Source: Streptomyces sp. NBC_00525 (GTDB lineage Bacteria > Actinomycetota > Actinomycetes > Streptomycetales > Streptomycetaceae). From it: 64,000 nucleotides of DNA. This document shows, in pieces, positions 32,339 through 45,800 of this stretch (within the stretch, counting starts at the first letter, position 1; each line of letters starts with the position of its first letter). A program made the translations under genes and the position numbers. The stretch lies in contig NZ_CP107834.1 in assembly GCF_036346595.1 (NCBI RefSeq), positions 2,976,001 to 3,040,000 on the forward strand, given 5' to 3'. The notes beneath the pieces were generated by a model. The model made no database searches and was not told the origin of the DNA. It saw nothing but the letters and a program-made list of their open reading frames with translations.

Positions 32339-32381
32339 CCGGGGTGCGTGGCGGCTGCCGTACAGCCGTCACGCACCCCGG
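32339..32381 (-). terminator. Strong hairpin between the second and third PKS genes
   Basis: CCGGGGTGCGTG (32339-32350) pairs with CACGCACCCCGG (32370-32381). The stem continues through one G-T pair and CGGCTG/CAGCCG around a CCGTA loop, giving about 19 bp in all. It starts 39 bp past the stop of the second PKS gene. There is no U-run, as is common for GC-rich actinomycete terminators, so attenuation or mRNA stabilisation is also possible. Confidence 0.6.
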
Positions 32382-32419
32382 CCGGGGCCCCGTCCCGCCC
32401 GGTGAGGCGGTGCCGGGGG

Positions 32420-35400
32420 TCAGGGGGTCGCGGGGGTCCCCAGCTCGTTGTCGAGGATGTCGAACAGCTCGTCCGCGGTGACCGTGTCCAGGTCCTGCCC
32501 GTCGCCCGCGTCCACGTCCGTGCCCGGCTGCGGTTCGTCGAGGCGGCCGGCAAGCTCCCGCAGCCGCTGCACGAGCTTGGCGCGTTCGGGTCCGGCGGGC
32601 GGTGCGTCGGTGGTGAGCAGTGCCTCCAGCTTCTTGAGGTCCGCCTCCACCCTGGACACGGGCACGGCAGGGACCAGACGGCCGGCGATGTACGCGGCGA
32701 CCTCCGCCGCGCTCGGGTAGTCGAAGATCAGCGTCGCGGGCAGCCGCACCCCGCTGACCGCCGAGAGCTGGTTGCGCAGTTCCACCGAACCCAGGGAGTC
32801 GAAACCCAGCTCCCCGAATGCGCGGTCCGGTTCGATCGCTTCCCCGGAGGCATGCCCGAGGACCGCCGCCGCGTGCCCCCGTACGACATCCAGGATGATC
32901 CCCGTCCGCTCCTCCTCGTCGCATCCCGCCACTCGCGCGGCGAGCCAGGCGCCCTTCGCCGTACCAGCTGCGGCCCGCTTTCGAACAGGCGGCGCGATGG
33001 ACCGCAGCAGAGCGGGGAGTTCGTCCGTACGGGCGCGCAGGGCGCCTTGATCGACCCGGAGGGGAACGGTGGCCGCGATTCCGGAAGCGAGAGAGGCATC
33101 GAACAGGGCGAGGGCTTCCGTCTCGGACAGAGCGGGCGTCCCGGCCCGGCGCATGCGCTCCAGGTCGGCATCGGCCAGATGGGACGCCATGCCGGTGTCC
33201 ACGGCCCAGAGCCCGAAGGCCATGGCGGTCGCCGGAAGTCCTTCGGCGTGACGTTTGGCGGCGAGTGCGTCGAGGAAGACGTTGGCCGCCGCGTAGTTGC
33301 CCTGACCGGCCGCCAGCACCAGACCACCGGCCGACGAGAACATCACGAACGCCGACAGGTCCAGGTGGGCAGTCAGCTCATGCAGATACCAGGCCGCATC
33401 CGCCTTCGGGCGCAGCACCGTATCCACGCGCTCGGGCGTCAGTGCCCCCACCATCCCGTTGTCCGCGACGCCGGCCACATGCACGACACCGGACAGCGGG
33501 TACGCCGGGTCCACCGACGCGATCACCTCGGCCAGCACCTCCCGATCCGCCACATCGCACGCGGCCACGGAGACAGAGGCACCGAGGCCGGTCAGCTCAG
33601 CGACCAGTTCGGCGGCGCCCGGCGCATCCGCGCCCCGGCGCCCGACCAGCAACAGATGCCGTACACCGTGCGCGGCCACCAGATGCCGGGCGACGCGCGC
33701 GCCCAGCCCCCCGGTACCGCCTGTGACCAGCACCGTTCCGTCGGCGTTCCACACGGGGGCAGGTGTCTCATCGGCCGGGACCGCCGCCGGGACCAGGCGC
33801 GGCACTCGTACCTCGCCGTCGCGCACCAGCAACTCCGGCTCGCCCAGGGCCACCAGTCGGCCCGGCGGGACCGAGCCATCGGAGTCGATCAGCACGAACC
33901 GGCCCGGATTCTCCGCCTGCGCGGCCCGAACCAGCCCCCACACGGGAACCTGCCTGACATCCGCCGTCCCTGCTCCCACCGCACCCCGTGTGACGACCGC
34001 CAGCACCGCGCCCTCCGGCCGGTCCACGGAGAGCCAGTCCTGCACGGCCTCCAGTGCTCGGCCCAGCACGCCGCGTACCGCACCCGGCACATCAGCGGCG
34101 GCCTCTTCCTCCACGACGCACTCGTAAACCTCGGGCAAGGGTGACTCGTCCGCCCCGTCGCCCAGGGCCACGGGCTGCCAGTCCACCGCAAGCAGTGAGT
34201 CAGCGGCTCCGGAGCCCGACTGCTGATCCCAGACGGGCCGGGAGAGCAGGGACTCCACAGACAGCACAGGCGCGCCATGCTCGTCGGCGACGGTCAGCGA
34301 AAGCCCGTCCTGCTGGGCGACAGGCCTGAGACGCACTCGGAGCGCGGTGGCCCCGGCCGCGTGCAGGGCAACACCGTTCCAGGCGAAGGGAAGCAGGGTC
34401 TGCCCGCCGTCCTCACGACCCGGAATGGCCAGCAGGCCGACATGCATCGCCGCGTCCAGCAGGGCGGGGTGCAGGCCGAAGCGTGCCGCGTCCTCGTGGG
34501 CGGACTCGGGCAGGCGGACCTCCGCGTACAGCTCCTCACCGAGGCGCCAGGCCGCGGTGAGGCCCTGGAACACCGGCCCGTAGTGGTAGCCCGCCTCGGC
34601 AAGATCTCGGTAGGCGCCGTCGACAGTCAGCTCCTCGGCCCCGGCCGGCGGCCACTCCATGAGCGCGTCCGCCCCGGCCTCGTCCGCCACGGGAGCGAGG
34701 ACCCCTTCGGCGTGGCGGGTCCACGGCATGTCCGGCTGGTCGTCGGCGCGCGAGTGCACCGACACGCTGCGGCGTCCGGTCTCGTCGGCCGCTCCGATCG
34801 CCACTTGGACAGCGACGCCGCCGAGGGGATTCAGCACAAGGGGGGCCTGAAGCGTCAGCTCCTCCAGCAGCCCGCAGTCGAGTTGCTCGCCGGCCCGGAC
34901 GGCCAGTTCCACGAACCCGGTGCCGGGCAGCAGCACGCTACCGAGGACGTTGTGATCCACGATCCAACCGTGCGTCCCGGCGGACAGTCGGCCGGTGAGC
35001 ACGGCCCCACCATCGTCGGGCAGAACGACGGCCGCGCGGAGCACCGGGTGGTCGAGCGCAACCTGCCCGGAAGCGGCGACGGCCCCACCCTCCGACGTGG
35101 GCGCCTCAAGCCAGTAACGGGAACGCTGGAAGGCGTACGTGGGCAACTCGACGGTCCGCGCCCCGGCACCGGCGTACAACGCCTTCCAGTCCATCCGCCC
35201 GCCGCCCACGAACATCCGGGCGAGGCCGCCGACCAGGGCCTCCGACTCGGGCCGACTCCTGCGCACCAGCGGTACGAACCCGCTGGTCTCCTCACCGGCC
35301 GCGCCGGCACCGAGTGCGGTGAGCACAGCGTCCGGACCGACCTCGACGAACGTACGAACTCCGAGGGCCTCGGCGGCCTTCACGGCATCCGCGAAACGGA

Positions 35401-38400
35401 CGGGTTGGCGGACCTGGTCGACCCAGTACTCAGGTGACTGCCAGTCGGACGAGACGAGCCCTGTGACGGTGGAGACGACGGATATACGGGGCTCGTTGAA
35501 GCACAGTTCAGCAGCGACGGCCCGGAAGTCGTCCAGCATCGGGTCCATCAGCGAGGAATGGAACGCGTGCGAGACGGGAAGGCGGCTGGTCTTCCGCCCG
35601 AGCGCGGCGAAGTGATCACCGATACTGAGCGCCTCGGACTCCACTCCGGAGACGACCACAGACCGGGGACCGTTGACGGCGGCGATTCTTACCCCGGCGG
35701 TAAGAATCGCACCGACCTCATCTTCGGCCTCCTGCACGGCGACCATCGCACCGCCGACGGGCAGGGCCTGCATCAGCCGACCGCGAGCAACAACGAGCTT
35801 CGCCGCATCGGCCAAGGACAGCACCCCGGCGACATGCGCTGCGGCCAGCTCCCCGATCGAGTGGCCCACCACCACGTCAGGCTTAACGCCCCACGACTCC
35901 AGCAGCCGGAACAGCGCCACCTCAAAGGCGAACAACGCTGGCTGCGTGTACGCGGTCGAGTTCAGCGCCTCCGCGTCGTTCCCCCACACCACCTCCCGCA
36001 ACCCCACCGCGAGGTGCACGTCTACCTCACCGCACACCGCATCAAACGCCTCAGCAAACACCGGGAACGCAGCACACAACTCACGCCCCATACCGAGCCG
36101 CTGCGCACCCTGACCCGTGAACAGGAACGCCGTCCTACCCTTCGCAGCCACTCCCCGAACCACCGCCGGGTGGGTTTCGCCGGCTGCGAGCGCCGCCAGC
36201 GCGTCCGCGTGGTCACCGAGTACGACGGCCCGGTGCTCGAACACCGACCGCGATGCCACCAGCGAGTGGCCAATGTCCGCTACCTCGTGGTCACCGGCGA
36301 CGGACAGCAGTCGGGATGCCTGCGCGAACAGGGCTTCCGCACTCTTCGCGGTCACCACCCAGGGAACCAAAGCCAGTTCGTTCCCCGGCTCGTCAGCCAC
36401 GGAGCCCATGGGCGCCTCGGGCGCCTCCTCCACAATGACGTGCGCGTTCGTCCCACTGAGTCCGAACGACGACACCCCGGCCCGACGCGGGTGCTCGGTC
36501 GGCGCCCATTCCCGCGCCTCCGTCAGCAGCTCCACGTCACCCTCGGACCAGTCGATCTGGTCCGAGCGCTCCTCCGCATGCAGAGTTGGCGGCAGCACAC
36601 CGTGCCGCATCGCCATCACCATCTTGATGATCCCCGCAACACCAGCAGCCGCCTGCGTGTGACCCATGTTCGACTTGACCGACCCCAACCACAGCGGCCG
36701 GCCCTCCGCACGCCCCTGCCCATACGTGGCAAGCAGCGCCTGCGCCTCGATCGGGTCACCGAGGCGCGTGCCCGTGCCGTGCGCCTCGACCGCGTCAACC
36801 TCCGCAGCCGTCAGCCCCGCGTCGGACAGGGCCTGGCGGATGACGCGCTGCTGGGCGGGCCCGTTGGGCGCCGTGAGCCCATTGCTCGCACCGTCCTGGT
36901 TGAGCGCCGAACCCCGGACCACCGCCAGCACAGGATGGCCGTTGCGCCGCGCATCGGACAGCCGCTCAAGCAACAGCACCCCCGCGCCCTCGCCCCACCC
37001 CGTACCGTCCGCACCCGCCCCGAAGGACTTGCAGCGGCCGTCCGGCGAGAGGCCGCGCTGCTCGCTGAAGTACACGAGCATGTCGGGAGTCGACATGACC
37101 GTCACACCGCCAGCCAGGGCGAGTGAGCACTCGCCCGAGCGCAGCGCCTGCGCCGCCGAGTGCAGCGCGACGAGCGACGAGGAACAGGCGGTGTCCACGG
37201 TGACCGCAGGGCCCTCCAGGCCCAGCGTGTAGGCGACCCGGCCCGACACCAGGCTGCCCGCCGTGCCCCCGGCGTAATCGTGGTACATCACACCGGCGTA
37301 CACGCCGGTGCGGCTGCCCTTGAGAGTCGTCGGGTCCACACCGGCGCGCTCGATCGCCTCCCACGCCACCTCAAGAAGCAAACGCTGCTGAGGGTCCATC
37401 GTCAGTGCTTCACGCGGACTGATCCCGAAGAAGTCCGGATCGAACTCCGCCGCGTCGTAAAGAAATCCACCGTCCCGCGCGTACGACTTCCCCGGAACAC
37501 CGGGCTCCGGGTCGTAGACGTCAGGGTCCCAACCCCGGTCTCCGGGAAGCGGGGCGATGGCGTCCACGCCGTCCGCGACCAGGCGCCACAACTCATCCGG
37601 GGTGGTCACCCCGCCCGGATAGCGGCAGGCCATGCCCACGATGACGACCGGATCGTCGGCGCCCGCGCGCACGGCGGCTGTCTGTGCGGGCTCGCGGTCC
37701 GTGTCCGGGGTGCCGTCGAGAAGTTCCAGGACGAACGCGGCTACGGCCTCGGCGGTCGGGTGGTCGAAGATCAGTGTCGCGGGCAGCCGGAGCCCGGTCT
37801 CGGCGTCGAGCCGGTTGCGGAGTTCCACGGCCGTCAGGGAATCGAAACCCAGCTCGTCGAAGGCGCGCCCCGGTTCGATGGCCTCGCCCGACGCATGTCC
37901 GAGGACGGTCGCGATCTTCGCCCGCACCAGTTCCAGGACGGCCTCGGCCCGGACGTCGCCGGTCAGTCCGGCGAGACGGGTACGCAGGACCGATGTGCCC
38001 CCGCCACGCGCGGCCCGGCGGCCGGGGACACGTACGAGGCCACGCAGCATGGCGGGGGTGTCATCGGCGTGCGCACGCAGGACGGTGAGGTCGAGGCGTA
38101 CGGGAACCGAGGCGGGCAGGTCCGGTCGCACGGCGGCGTCGAACAGGGCCAGGCCCCGGTCCGCGGGGATAGCGGGCGTGCCGGCTTCGCGCATGCGGTC
38201 CAGTTCGGCCGCGCCGAGCCCGGTGCCCATGCCGCCGGGGGTGTCCCACAGCCCGAAGGCCAGGGAAGAGGCGCGGAGGCCTTCGGCATGACGTGTGGCG
38301 GCGAGCGCGTCAAGGAAGGCGTTGGCCGCCGCGTAGTTGGCCTGCCCTGTGGAGCCGAGGGTGCCGGCGATGGAGGAGAACAGGACGAACGCGGTGAGGT

Positions 38401-41400
38401 CCAGGTCGCAGGTCAGCTCGTGCAGGTGCCAGGCGGCGTCCGCCTTGGGCGCGAGGACACCTCGGAGACGGTCGGCCGTCACCGAAGTGAGCATCGCGTC
38501 GTCCAGGACACCGGCCGCGTGGACGACGGCCCGCAGCGGGTGCGCGGAGTCCACCTCGGCCAGCAGCGCGGCAATGGCCGCACGGTCCGAAACATCGCAC
38601 GAGGCGAACTTTACGCTCGCACCCGCTTCGGCCAGTTCCGCCCGCAGCTCGTCTGCTCCGGGTGCCTCGGCTCCCCGGCGGCCGGCGAGCAGCAGGTGTC
38701 GTACGCCGTGCACGGTGACCAGGTGGCGGGCGACGAGCGCGCCGAGGCCACCCGTTCCTCCGGTGATCAGTACGGTGCCGTCCGCGTCCCACACCGGCTC
38801 GGCTGGCGCGGGTGCGGTGACGCGGGCCAGCCGGGGGAGCAGCGCACGCCCGTCGCGTACGGCGGACTCCGGCTCATCGGCGGGCCCGGTGTGCGGAAGG
38901 CCCTCGGGGGCGTCGCTGTCGAGCAACAGGAATCGGCCGGGGTTCTCCGCCTGCGCGGCCCGGAGGAGGCCCCAGACCGGGGCCTGTCGTACGTCGGCCG
39001 GCTCGCCGTCCTTGACGGCGACCGCACCGCGTGTGACGACGAGAAGGGTGGCAGCGGCGAACCGCTGGTCCGCCAGCCACTGCCGTACGACGTCCAGGAC
39101 GTGCACTGCCACGGTGTGGGCGGCAGCGGGCAGGTCGTGCCCCGCTTCGGCCGCGACCGGGGCGCAGTCCAGGACGACGGTGCCGGTCACGGGGCCCTCG
39201 GCGGGCAGGTCGGCCCAGCGTTGCAAGGTGCCGGACGCGGGGGTGGCGGCGCCCGTCTGTTGCCAGACGACCCGGTACAGCGGGTCCGTGACCGTACCCG
39301 TCCCGCCGGGTGCCGAATCCATCGCCCGGCCGACGACTCCGCCGACCGCGGCGACCGGGGCACCGGACGCGTCGGCGATCTCCAGGGACAGCGACTCCGG
39401 GGTGGGCCTCGACAGGCGTACGCGGGCCGCCGACGTGCCGTCCGCGTACAGCCGTACGTCCTTCCAGACGAACGGCAGCACCGTTGCCCCGTCCGGCTCC
39501 CCCGCGCTCTCCACCAGCGCGGCGTGCATCGACGCGTCCAGCAAGGCCGGGTGAAGCCCGTAGTCGTCGCCCGGCACGTCGTCGCCCAACGTGACCTCGG
39601 CGTAAAGTTCGCCGCCGAGCCGCCAGGCCGCCGTCAGGCCCTGGAAGGCGGGCCCGTACGCGAGTCCCTGGGCGCGCAGAGCCTCGTACGCGCCGTCGAG
39701 CGCGAGCGGCACCGCCCCTGCGGGCGGCCACGCCGACAGTTCAAAGCCGGGCTCCTCGATCTCCTCGGCCAGCACTCCTTCCGCGTGAAGCACCCAGTCG
39801 GCCTCGGGCACACCCTCCTGCCGCGCGTACACGCCGACCGTCCGCCGAGCGGACTCGTCCGCCGCCCCCACGACGACCTGTACGGCGACAGCACCGTCCT
39901 CGGGCAGGACGAGCGGCGCGTGCAGGGCCAGCTCCTCAAGCACCGCGCAGCCGACCTGGTCACCGGCCCGAATGGCAAGTTCGACGAACCCGGCGCCGGG
40001 GAAGAGCACGGCATCACGCACCACATGGTCCGCGAGCCACGGCACAGCCGCCACGGCCAGCCGCCCGCTCAGAACCGCACCCCCGGAGTCAGCCAGGGTG
40101 ACCACGGAACCGAGCAGCGGATGCGCATGAGGCGCACTCCCCGGCTTCACCGCATCCAACCAGAACCGGGTGCGCTGGAAGGGGTACGTAGGCAGGTCGA
40201 CCCGGCACGCCCCCCTACCCGCGAAGAACGCCTCCCAATCGACCCGCACCCCGTCCACGTACAACCGCCCCAGCCCGCCCACCAACGACTCGGGCTCCGC
40301 GCGCCTCTTGCGTACGAGGGGAATGAAGGAGCTGTCCTCCTCAGCGGCTGAGGCGGCCCCGAGGGCGGTCAGGACAGCGTCCGGGCCTATCTCGATGAAC
40401 GTACGCACACCAAAGGCTTCGGCGGCGCTTATGGCGTCAGCGAAACGGACAGGGCGACGGACCTGGTCGACCCAGTACTCCGGCAACTGCCAATCCGACG
40501 ACAGAGCACCGGACACCGTCGGGACGACAGGCGTACGCGGCTCGTTGAACGTCAACCCGGCAGTGACAGCCCGGAACTCGTCCAACATCGGGTCCATCAA
40601 CGAGGAATGGAACGCGTGCGAGACGGAAAGGCGCCTGGTCTTCCGTCCGAGGGATGTGAAGTGCTCGCCCACGGCAACCGCCTCGGACTCCACACCCGAA
40701 ACGACCACAGACCGAGGACCATTGACCGCGGCGATTCCTACCCCGGAGGTAAGAATCGCACCGACCTCATCTTCGGACGCCTGCACAGCAACCATCGCGC
40801 CACCGGCGGGCAGAGCCTGCATCAACCGACCGCGAGCGACGACCAACTTCGCCGCATCGGCCAGAGACAGCACTCCGGCGACATGCGCAGCGGCCAGCTC
40901 CCCGATCGAGTGACCGATGACGATGTCCGGCTTGACGCCCCAGCTCTCGACCAGACGGAACAGCGCGACTTCGAACGCAAACAACGCAGGCTGCGTGTAC
41001 GCGGTCGAGTTCAACAACTCCGCGTCGTTCCCCCACACCACACCCCGCAACCCACGATCAAGATGCGCGTCTACCTCCACACACACCGCATCAAACGCCC
41101 CCGCGAACACCGGAAACGCCTCGTACAGTTCCCGCCCCATACCGAGCCGCTGCGCACCCTGACCCGTAAACAGAAACGCCGACTTACCAACCGCCCGCGT
41201 CACCCCCCGCACCAGCCCCGCATGCTCCTCGCCCACCGCCAGCGCCGTTAGCGCACCCGCACGGTCACCGAGCACCACCGCGCGATGGTTGAACGCCGTG
41301 CGGGTGGTAGCCAGGGAGAACCCGATGTCCTCCGCCCGGCCCTCACCGATCCTGGTGAGCAGCCGTGACGCCTGGGCGGACAGGGCGGCCGGGGTCTTCG

Positions 41401-42829
41401 CGGACAGCACCCACGGCATGACGGCCGGAGCAGCAGCCACCTCACCCGACGCAGGAGCGACAGGGGCGGCAGAAGCCATAGCCTCCTCCGGCGCCTCCTC
41501 CACGATCACGTGCGCGTTCGTCCCGCTCAGCCCGAACGACGACACACCGGCCCGGCGCGGCCGCCCGGCCGGCGACCACTCCCGTGCCTCCGTCAGCAGC
41601 TCCACCGCCCCCGCCGACCAGTCCACCTGGTCCGAAGGGGTGTCGATGTGGAGGGAGGGGGGAAGGACGCCGTGGCGCAGGGCCATGACCATCTTGATGA
41701 TGCCTGCGACACCGGCAGCCGCCTGTGTGTGCCCGAAGTTCGACTTCACCGAGCCCAGCCACAGCGGCCGGTCCGCCGGCCGGCCCCGGCCATAGGTGGC
41801 GAGCAGCGCCTGCGCCTCGATGGGGTCACCGAGCCGGGTGCCCGTGCCGTGCGCCTCGACGGCATCGACATCGGCGGTCGACAGGCCGGCATCCGCGAGA
41901 GCGTTGCGGATCACGCGCTGTTGCGCGGGCCCGTTCGGCACGGTCATCGCGGCCGACGCACCATCCTGGTTGACCGCCGAGCCACTGACCAGAGCGAGCA
42001 CGGGGTGGCCGTTGCGCCGCGCGTCGGACAGCCGCTCAAGCAGCAGCACGCCCGCGCCCTCGCCCCAGCCCGTGCCGTCGGCCGCCGACGCGAACGGCTT
42101 GCAGCGGCCGTCCGGGGCAAGTCCGCGCTGTCCGCTGAAGTACACGAGCATGTCGGGAGTCGACATGACCGTCACACCGCCAGCCAGGGCGAGTGAGCAC
42201 TCGCCCGAGCGCAGCGCCTGGGCCGCCGTGTGCAGTGCGACGAGGGAGGAGGAGCAGGCGGTGTCGATGGTCACCGCCGGGCCCTCCAGACCGAGCGTGT
42301 ACGCGACCCGGCCCGAGACGAAGCTTCCCGCCGCCCCGTCCGCGTAATCGTGGTACATCACGCCGGCGTACACGCCGGTACGGCTGCCCTTGAGAGCCGT
42401 CGGGTCCACACCGGCGCGCTCGATCGCCTCCCACGCCACTTCAAGAAGCAAACGCTGCTGAGGGTCCATGGCCAGCGCTTCACGCGGACTGATCCCGAAG
42501 AAGTCCGGATCGAACTCCGCCGCGTCGTAGAGGAACGCGCCGTCCCGCGCGTACGACTTGCCGGGCAGGCCGGGTTCGGGGTCGTAGACGTCGGGGTCCC
42601 AGCCCCGGTCGGCCGGGAAGCCGGACACCGCGTCGACGCCCCCGGCCACCAGCCGCCACAGGTCCTCCGGCGTGTCGGCCCCGCCGGGGTAGCGGCACGC
42701 CATGGCGACGATCGCGATCGGGTCGTTGCTCGCGGCGGTGAGCCGGGCGTTCTCCTCGCGCAGCCGCTCGTTGTCGGTGAGCGACTTACGGAGCGCCGCC
42801 ACGACCTGTTCCATCGATGTGCTGGTCAC
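32420..42829 (-). CDS. Type I PKS, second protein: modules 4 and 5 (both KS-AT-DH-KR-ACP)
   Basis: The product is 3,469 aa. The start is GTG 42829 ([10 protein letters not shown]), with GAGG just upstream and 26 bp after the stop of the first PKS gene; the open frame continues upstream but overlaps that gene. The N-terminal coil ([18 protein letters not shown]) is of a different type from those of the later PKS proteins. Positions: module 4 KS Cys ~190, AT ~641 and ~740, DH His ~935/Asp ~1099, KR ~1358 with Tyr ~1498, ACP Ser ~1662; module 5 KS ~1880, AT ~2321/2422, DH ~2626/2790, KR ~3038/3177, ACP ~3344; tail ending [16 protein letters not shown]. Both modules should install double bonds four and five of the pentaene. 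Oddities: KS4 reads [12 protein letters not shown] where all other KSs have GASNG(L/M)TAP(N/S)G; DH4 reads [10 protein letters not shown] with Asp for Gly; KR4 has LDD whereas KR5 has ADN. Confidence 0.95.
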   Translation of the reverse strand: MTSTSMEQVVAALRKSLTDNERLREENARLTAASNDPIAIVAMACRYPGGADTPEDLWRLVAGGVDAVSGFPADRGWDPDVYDPEPGLPGKSYARDGAFLYDAAEFDPDFFGISPREALAMDPQQRLLLEVAWEAIERAGVDPTALKGSRTGVYAGVMYHDYADGAAGSFVSGRVAYTLGLEGPAVTIDTACSSSLVALHTAAQALRSGECSLALAGGVTVMSTPDMLVYFSGQRGLAPDGRCKPFASAADGTGWGEGAGVLLLERLSDARRNGHPVLALVSGSAVNQDGASAAMTVPNGPAQQRVIRNALADAGLSTADVDAVEAHGTGTRLGDPIEAQALLATYGRGRPADRPLWLGSVKSNFGHTQAAAGVAGIIKMVMALRHGVLPPSLHIDTPSDQVDWSAGAVELLTEAREWSPAGRPRRAGVSSFGLSGTNAHVIVEEAPEEAMASAAPVAPASGEVAAAPAVMPWVLSAKTPAALSAQASRLLTRIGEGRAEDIGFSLATTRTAFNHRAVVLGDRAGALTALAVGEEHAGLVRGVTRAVGKSAFLFTGQGAQRLGMGRELYEAFPVFAGAFDAVCVEVDAHLDRGLRGVVWGNDAELLNSTAYTQPALFAFEVALFRLVESWGVKPDIVIGHSIGELAAAHVAGVLSLADAAKLVVARGRLMQALPAGGAMVAVQASEDEVGAILTSGVGIAAVNGPRSVVVSGVESEAVAVGEHFTSLGRKTRRLSVSHAFHSSLMDPMLDEFRAVTAGLTFNEPRTPVVPTVSGALSSDWQLPEYWVDQVRRPVRFADAISAAEAFGVRTFIEIGPDAVLTALGAASAAEEDSSFIPLVRKRRAEPESLVGGLGRLYVDGVRVDWEAFFAGRGACRVDLPTYPFQRTRFWLDAVKPGSAPHAHPLLGSVVTLADSGGAVLSGRLAVAAVPWLADHVVRDAVLFPGAGFVELAIRAGDQVGCAVLEELALHAPLVLPEDGAVAVQVVVGAADESARRTVGVYARQEGVPEADWVLHAEGVLAEEIEEPGFELSAWPPAGAVPLALDGAYEALRAQGLAYGPAFQGLTAAWRLGGELYAEVTLGDDVPGDDYGLHPALLDASMHAALVESAGEPDGATVLPFVWKDVRLYADGTSAARVRLSRPTPESLSLEIADASGAPVAAVGGVVGRAMDSAPGGTGTVTDPLYRVVWQQTGAATPASGTLQRWADLPAEGPVTGTVVLDCAPVAAEAGHDLPAAAHTVAVHVLDVVRQWLADQRFAAATLLVVTRGAVAVKDGEPADVRQAPVWGLLRAAQAENPGRFLLLDSDAPEGLPHTGPADEPESAVRDGRALLPRLARVTAPAPAEPVWDADGTVLITGGTGGLGALVARHLVTVHGVRHLLLAGRRGAEAPGADELRAELAEAGASVKFASCDVSDRAAIAALLAEVDSAHPLRAVVHAAGVLDDAMLTSVTADRLRGVLAPKADAAWHLHELTCDLDLTAFVLFSSIAGTLGSTGQANYAAANAFLDALAATRHAEGLRASSLAFGLWDTPGGMGTGLGAAELDRMREAGTPAIPADRGLALFDAAVRPDLPASVPVRLDLTVLRAHADDTPAMLRGLVRVPGRRAARGGGTSVLRTRLAGLTGDVRAEAVLELVRAKIATVLGHASGEAIEPGRAFDELGFDSLTAVELRNRLDAETGLRLPATLIFDHPTAEAVAAFVLELLDGTPDTDREPAQTAAVRAGADDPVVIVGMACRYPGGVTTPDELWRLVADGVDAIAPLPGDRGWDPDVYDPEPGVPGKSYARDGGFLYDAAEFDPDFFGISPREALTMDPQQRLLLEVAWEAIERAGVDPTTLKGSRTGVYAGVMYHDYAGGTAGSLVSGRVAYTLGLEGPAVTVDTACSSSLVALHSAAQALRSGECSLALAGGVTVMSTPDMLVYFSEQRGLSPDGRCKSFGAGADGTGWGEGAGVLLLERLSDARRNGHPVLAVVRGSALNQDGASNGLTAPNGPAQQRVIRQALSDAGLTAAEVDAVEAHGTGTRLGDPIEAQALLATYGQGRAEGRPLWLGSVKSNMGHTQAAAGVAGIIKMVMAMRHGVLPPTLHAEERSDQIDWSEGDVELLTEAREWAPTEHPRRAGVSSFGLSGTNAHVIVEEAPEAPMGSVADEPGNELALVPWVVTAKSAEALFAQASRLLSVAGDHEVADIGHSLVASRSVFEHRAVVLGDHADALAALAAGETHPAVVRGVAAKGRTAFLFTGQGAQRLGMGRELCAAFPVFAEAFDAVCGEVDVHLAVGLREVVWGNDAEALNSTAYTQPALFAFEVALFRLLESWGVKPDVVVGHSIGELAAAHVAGVLSLADAAKLVVARGRLMQALPVGGAMVAVQEAEDEVGAILTAGVRIAAVNGPRSVVVSGVESEALSIGDHFAALGRKTSRLPVSHAFHSSLMDPMLDDFRAVAAELCFNEPRISVVSTVTGLVSSDWQSPEYWVDQVRQPVRFADAVKAAEALGVRTFVEVGPDAVLTALGAGAAGEETSGFVPLVRRSRPESEALVGGLARMFVGGGRMDWKALYAGAGARTVELPTYAFQRSRYWLEAPTSEGGAVAASGQVALDHPVLRAAVVLPDDGGAVLTGRLSAGTHGWIVDHNVLGSVLLPGTGFVELAVRAGEQLDCGLLEELTLQAPLVLNPLGGVAVQVAIGAADETGRRSVSVHSRADDQPDMPWTRHAEGVLAPVADEAGADALMEWPPAGAEELTVDGAYRDLAEAGYHYGPVFQGLTAAWRLGEELYAEVRLPESAHEDAARFGLHPALLDAAMHVGLLAIPGREDGGQTLLPFAWNGVALHAAGATALRVRLRPVAQQDGLSLTVADEHGAPVLSVESLLSRPVWDQQSGSGAADSLLAVDWQPVALGDGADESPLPEVYECVVEEEAAADVPGAVRGVLGRALEAVQDWLSVDRPEGAVLAVVTRGAVGAGTADVRQVPVWGLVRAAQAENPGRFVLIDSDGSVPPGRLVALGEPELLVRDGEVRVPRLVPAAVPADETPAPVWNADGTVLVTGGTGGLGARVARHLVAAHGVRHLLLVGRRGADAPGAAELVAELTGLGASVSVAACDVADREVLAEVIASVDPAYPLSGVVHVAGVADNGMVGALTPERVDTVLRPKADAAWYLHELTAHLDLSAFVMFSSAGGLVLAAGQGNYAAANVFLDALAAKRHAEGLPATAMAFGLWAVDTGMASHLADADLERMRRAGTPALSETEALALFDASLASGIAATVPLRVDQGALRARTDELPALLRSIAPPVRKRAAAGTAKGAWLAARVAGCDEEERTGIILDVVRGHAAAVLGHASGEAIEPDRAFGELGFDSLGSVELRNQLSAVSGVRLPATLIFDYPSAAEVAAYIAGRLVPAVPVSRVEADLKKLEALLTTDAPPAGPERAKLVQRLRELAGRLDEPQPGTDVDAGDGQDLDTVTADELFDILDNELGTPATP

Positions 42830-42855
42830 GTCATCCTCATCATCCAGCGTCGGGA

Positions 42856-45800
42856 TCAGCTGAGTTCGCCGCCGGCCAGGGCGGCTCGTACGAGGTCGTC
42901 CACGGCCATCTCCTCGATGGCCTGCCCCGGTTCTTCGGTCGTGGTCTCGGCGGCCGAACCGGCCTGACCCGGTTCTTCGGCCGCCCGCGCCAGGCCGAGG
43001 AGGGTGTCGAGCAGCCCGGCCTCGCGCAGACGGGCAGTGGAGATCGACTGGAGGGCCCGTCGGACGGCCTCGTCGTCCATGCCCGCGGCGCCGCCGGTCG
43101 CATCCTGCGCCGCCGGTTCGGGTGCCAGCTCCTCCCGCAGGAATCCGGCAAGAGCGGCCGCGTTGGGGTAGTCGAACATCAGGGTGGCGGGCAGCCGCAG
43201 CCCCGTCGCCTTCTGCAACCGGTTGCGCAGCTCGATCGCGCCGAGCGAGTCGAGGCCCAGCTCGGTGAAGCCCCGGTCGGCGGCGACACCGGACGGGTCG
43301 CCGTGCCCGAGTACGGCGGCGGCATGGCCGCGTACCAGCTCCTCCAGATAACGGTCCCGCTCCGGTCCCGTGTGCAGTCCGGCCAGCTTGGCGCGTACGA
43401 GGGAACCCCCGCTGTCGCCGGCGCCGGCAGCCTGTACGGCGGCAGGTTTGGAGGCCTTGCGGGCGGGTAGCCCGACCAGGCCGCGCAACAGGGCCGGGAT
43501 CTCGTCGGCCCGCTCGCGCAGTGCGGCGCGGTCGAGCCGGACCGGGGCAAGCAGCGCCGCGTCCTGGGCCATGGCCGCGTCGAACAGTGCGAGACCGTCC
43601 GGGAAGGACAGTTCCAGGACTCCGGAGCGGCCCATCCGGCGGAGATCGGCGTCGGTGAGTTCGGGCCCTTCCCCGACCGTGCCCTCCCACAAACCCCAGG
43701 CCAGCGAGGTCGCGGCGAGGCCGGCGGCCCTCCGTTCGGCGGCGAGCGCGTCGAGGAAGACGTTGGCCGCCGCATAGGTGGCCTGTCCGGCGGGAAGGAT
43801 CTGGCCTCCCGCCGACGAGTACAGGACGAACACCGTCAGTTCCAGGTTCCGGGTCAGCTCGTGCAAATGCCATGCGGCGTCCACCTTCGGCCGCAGCACC
43901 TTGCCGACCTGCTCCGGGGTGACCGCCCCGACCAGCGCGTTGTCCATGACCCCGGCCGCGTGCACAACCCCGGTCAGCGGGTGCTCGGCAGGGATGTCGT
44001 CCAGCAGTGCGGCGAGCGCGTACCGATCGGCGGCGTCCACGGCGACGATCCGCACGGACGCGGCGCCCGCCTCCATGAGTTCGGCGTGCAGCTCGGCCGC
44101 ACCGGGTGCGTCGGCGCCGCGCCGGCTGGTGAGGACGAGATGGCGGACGCCCTGTTCGGCGACGAGGTGCCGGGCGAGCACCGCACCCAGCAGTCCGGTA
44201 CCGCCGGTGATCAGGACGGTGCCGTCCCGGCGCCACTCCATGGCAGTACCGCCGCTGGTGGCGGGGGCGTACCGAGGGACGAGGACCGTTCCGCCGCGTA
44301 CGGCGATCTCGGTCTCGCCCGTGGCCAGGGCGGCGGGCAGGGCCGCGAGGGACTCGGGCGACGCGTCGAGATCGACGGCGGTGAACCGCCCGGGGTTCTC
44401 GGCCTGCGCCGCGCGCAGCACACCCCACAGCGGTGCCTGTACGCAGTCCACCGCGTCCCCGTCCACCGCGACGACGGCGTCACGGGTGACGAGCACCAGC
44501 CGCGTGTCCGCGAACCGGGCCTCGGCCAGCCACTGTCCGAGCGTGTCGAGGAGCCGCCCCACGGACGTACGGACCCGTTCGGGTACGCCACCCGTTGTTC
44601 CGAAGACATCGGAGACGTCAGGCGCGGTCAGCAGCACCGTGCCCGGAACCGTCGGCTCCGCGACGGCCTCGGCGAGCGTGGAGACTGACCGGATGCCCGG
44701 CAGCGCACTCCCGACGACCAGCCAGTCGTCGGTGCCGCCCACCGGTCCGCTGACGGGCTGCGGTGCCTGCCAGTCGATACGGAACAGCTCGGTGCCCCGG
44801 CCGTTCCCGCTTCCCGCCAGCTGGGCGGCGGAAACCTCGCGGACGACCAGCGACTCGACGGTGGCCACGGGCTCGCCGGTCGGAGCGGTGATCCGCAGCG
44901 CGACGGCGTCCGGACCCGGCTTCGTCAGCCGTACGCGCAGGGCAGCCGCCCCGGTGGCGTGCAGGGTGACCCCGTTCCAGGCGAACGGCAGGGCAGCCCG
45001 GACGGGCCCGTCGTGGTCCCCGTCGAAGACGCGCTCCACGTGCAGCGCCGCGTCGAGCAGCGCGGGGTGCAGGGCGAACGCGGCGGCCTCGGTGCGGGCG
45101 TGCTCGGGCAGGCCGATCTCCGCGAACAGTTCGTCCCCGCGCCGCCAGGCGGCCGTCAGCCCCTGGAACACCGGCCCGTACCCGTACCCGAGCCCGGCCA
45201 GGTCCTCGTACATCCCGCTCACGTCCACCGGCTGCGCCCCGGCCGGCGGCCAGGACTCCAGGTCCGGGACAACGGGCGCGGGTTCGACGGCGAGGACGCC
45301 CCTCGCGTTACGGGTCCACGGCGCGTCGGCCGGCAGCTCCTCGGCGCGCGAGTAGACGACGACGTCGCGCCGCCCGGCCTCGTCCGCCTCGCCCACGGTG
45401 ACCTGGACGGCCACGCCGCCCTTCGCCGGCAGCAGCAGCGGCGTCTCCTGTGTCAGCTCCTCCAGCTGGGCGCAACCGGCCTCGTGCCCGGCCCTGAGCG
45501 CCATCTCGATGTACGCGGTGCCGGGCAGCAGCACACTGCCGTGCACGGCGTGATCCGCGAGCCAGGGGTGCGTGGCGACGGACAGCCGGCCGGTGAGCAC
45601 CGGGGCCCCTGTCTCCGCCGAGACGACCACCGCACTGAGCAGCGGGTGCCCGGCGGGCAACTGCCCGAGCCCGGCCGCGTCGCCGACAGCCGCGGGAGCG
45701 TCCAGCCAGTAGCGGGTGCGCAGGAAGGGGTACGTGGGAAGGTCCGCCTTCCGCGCCCCCGTTCCCGCGTGGAACACCTCCCAATCCACGTCCGCGCCTC

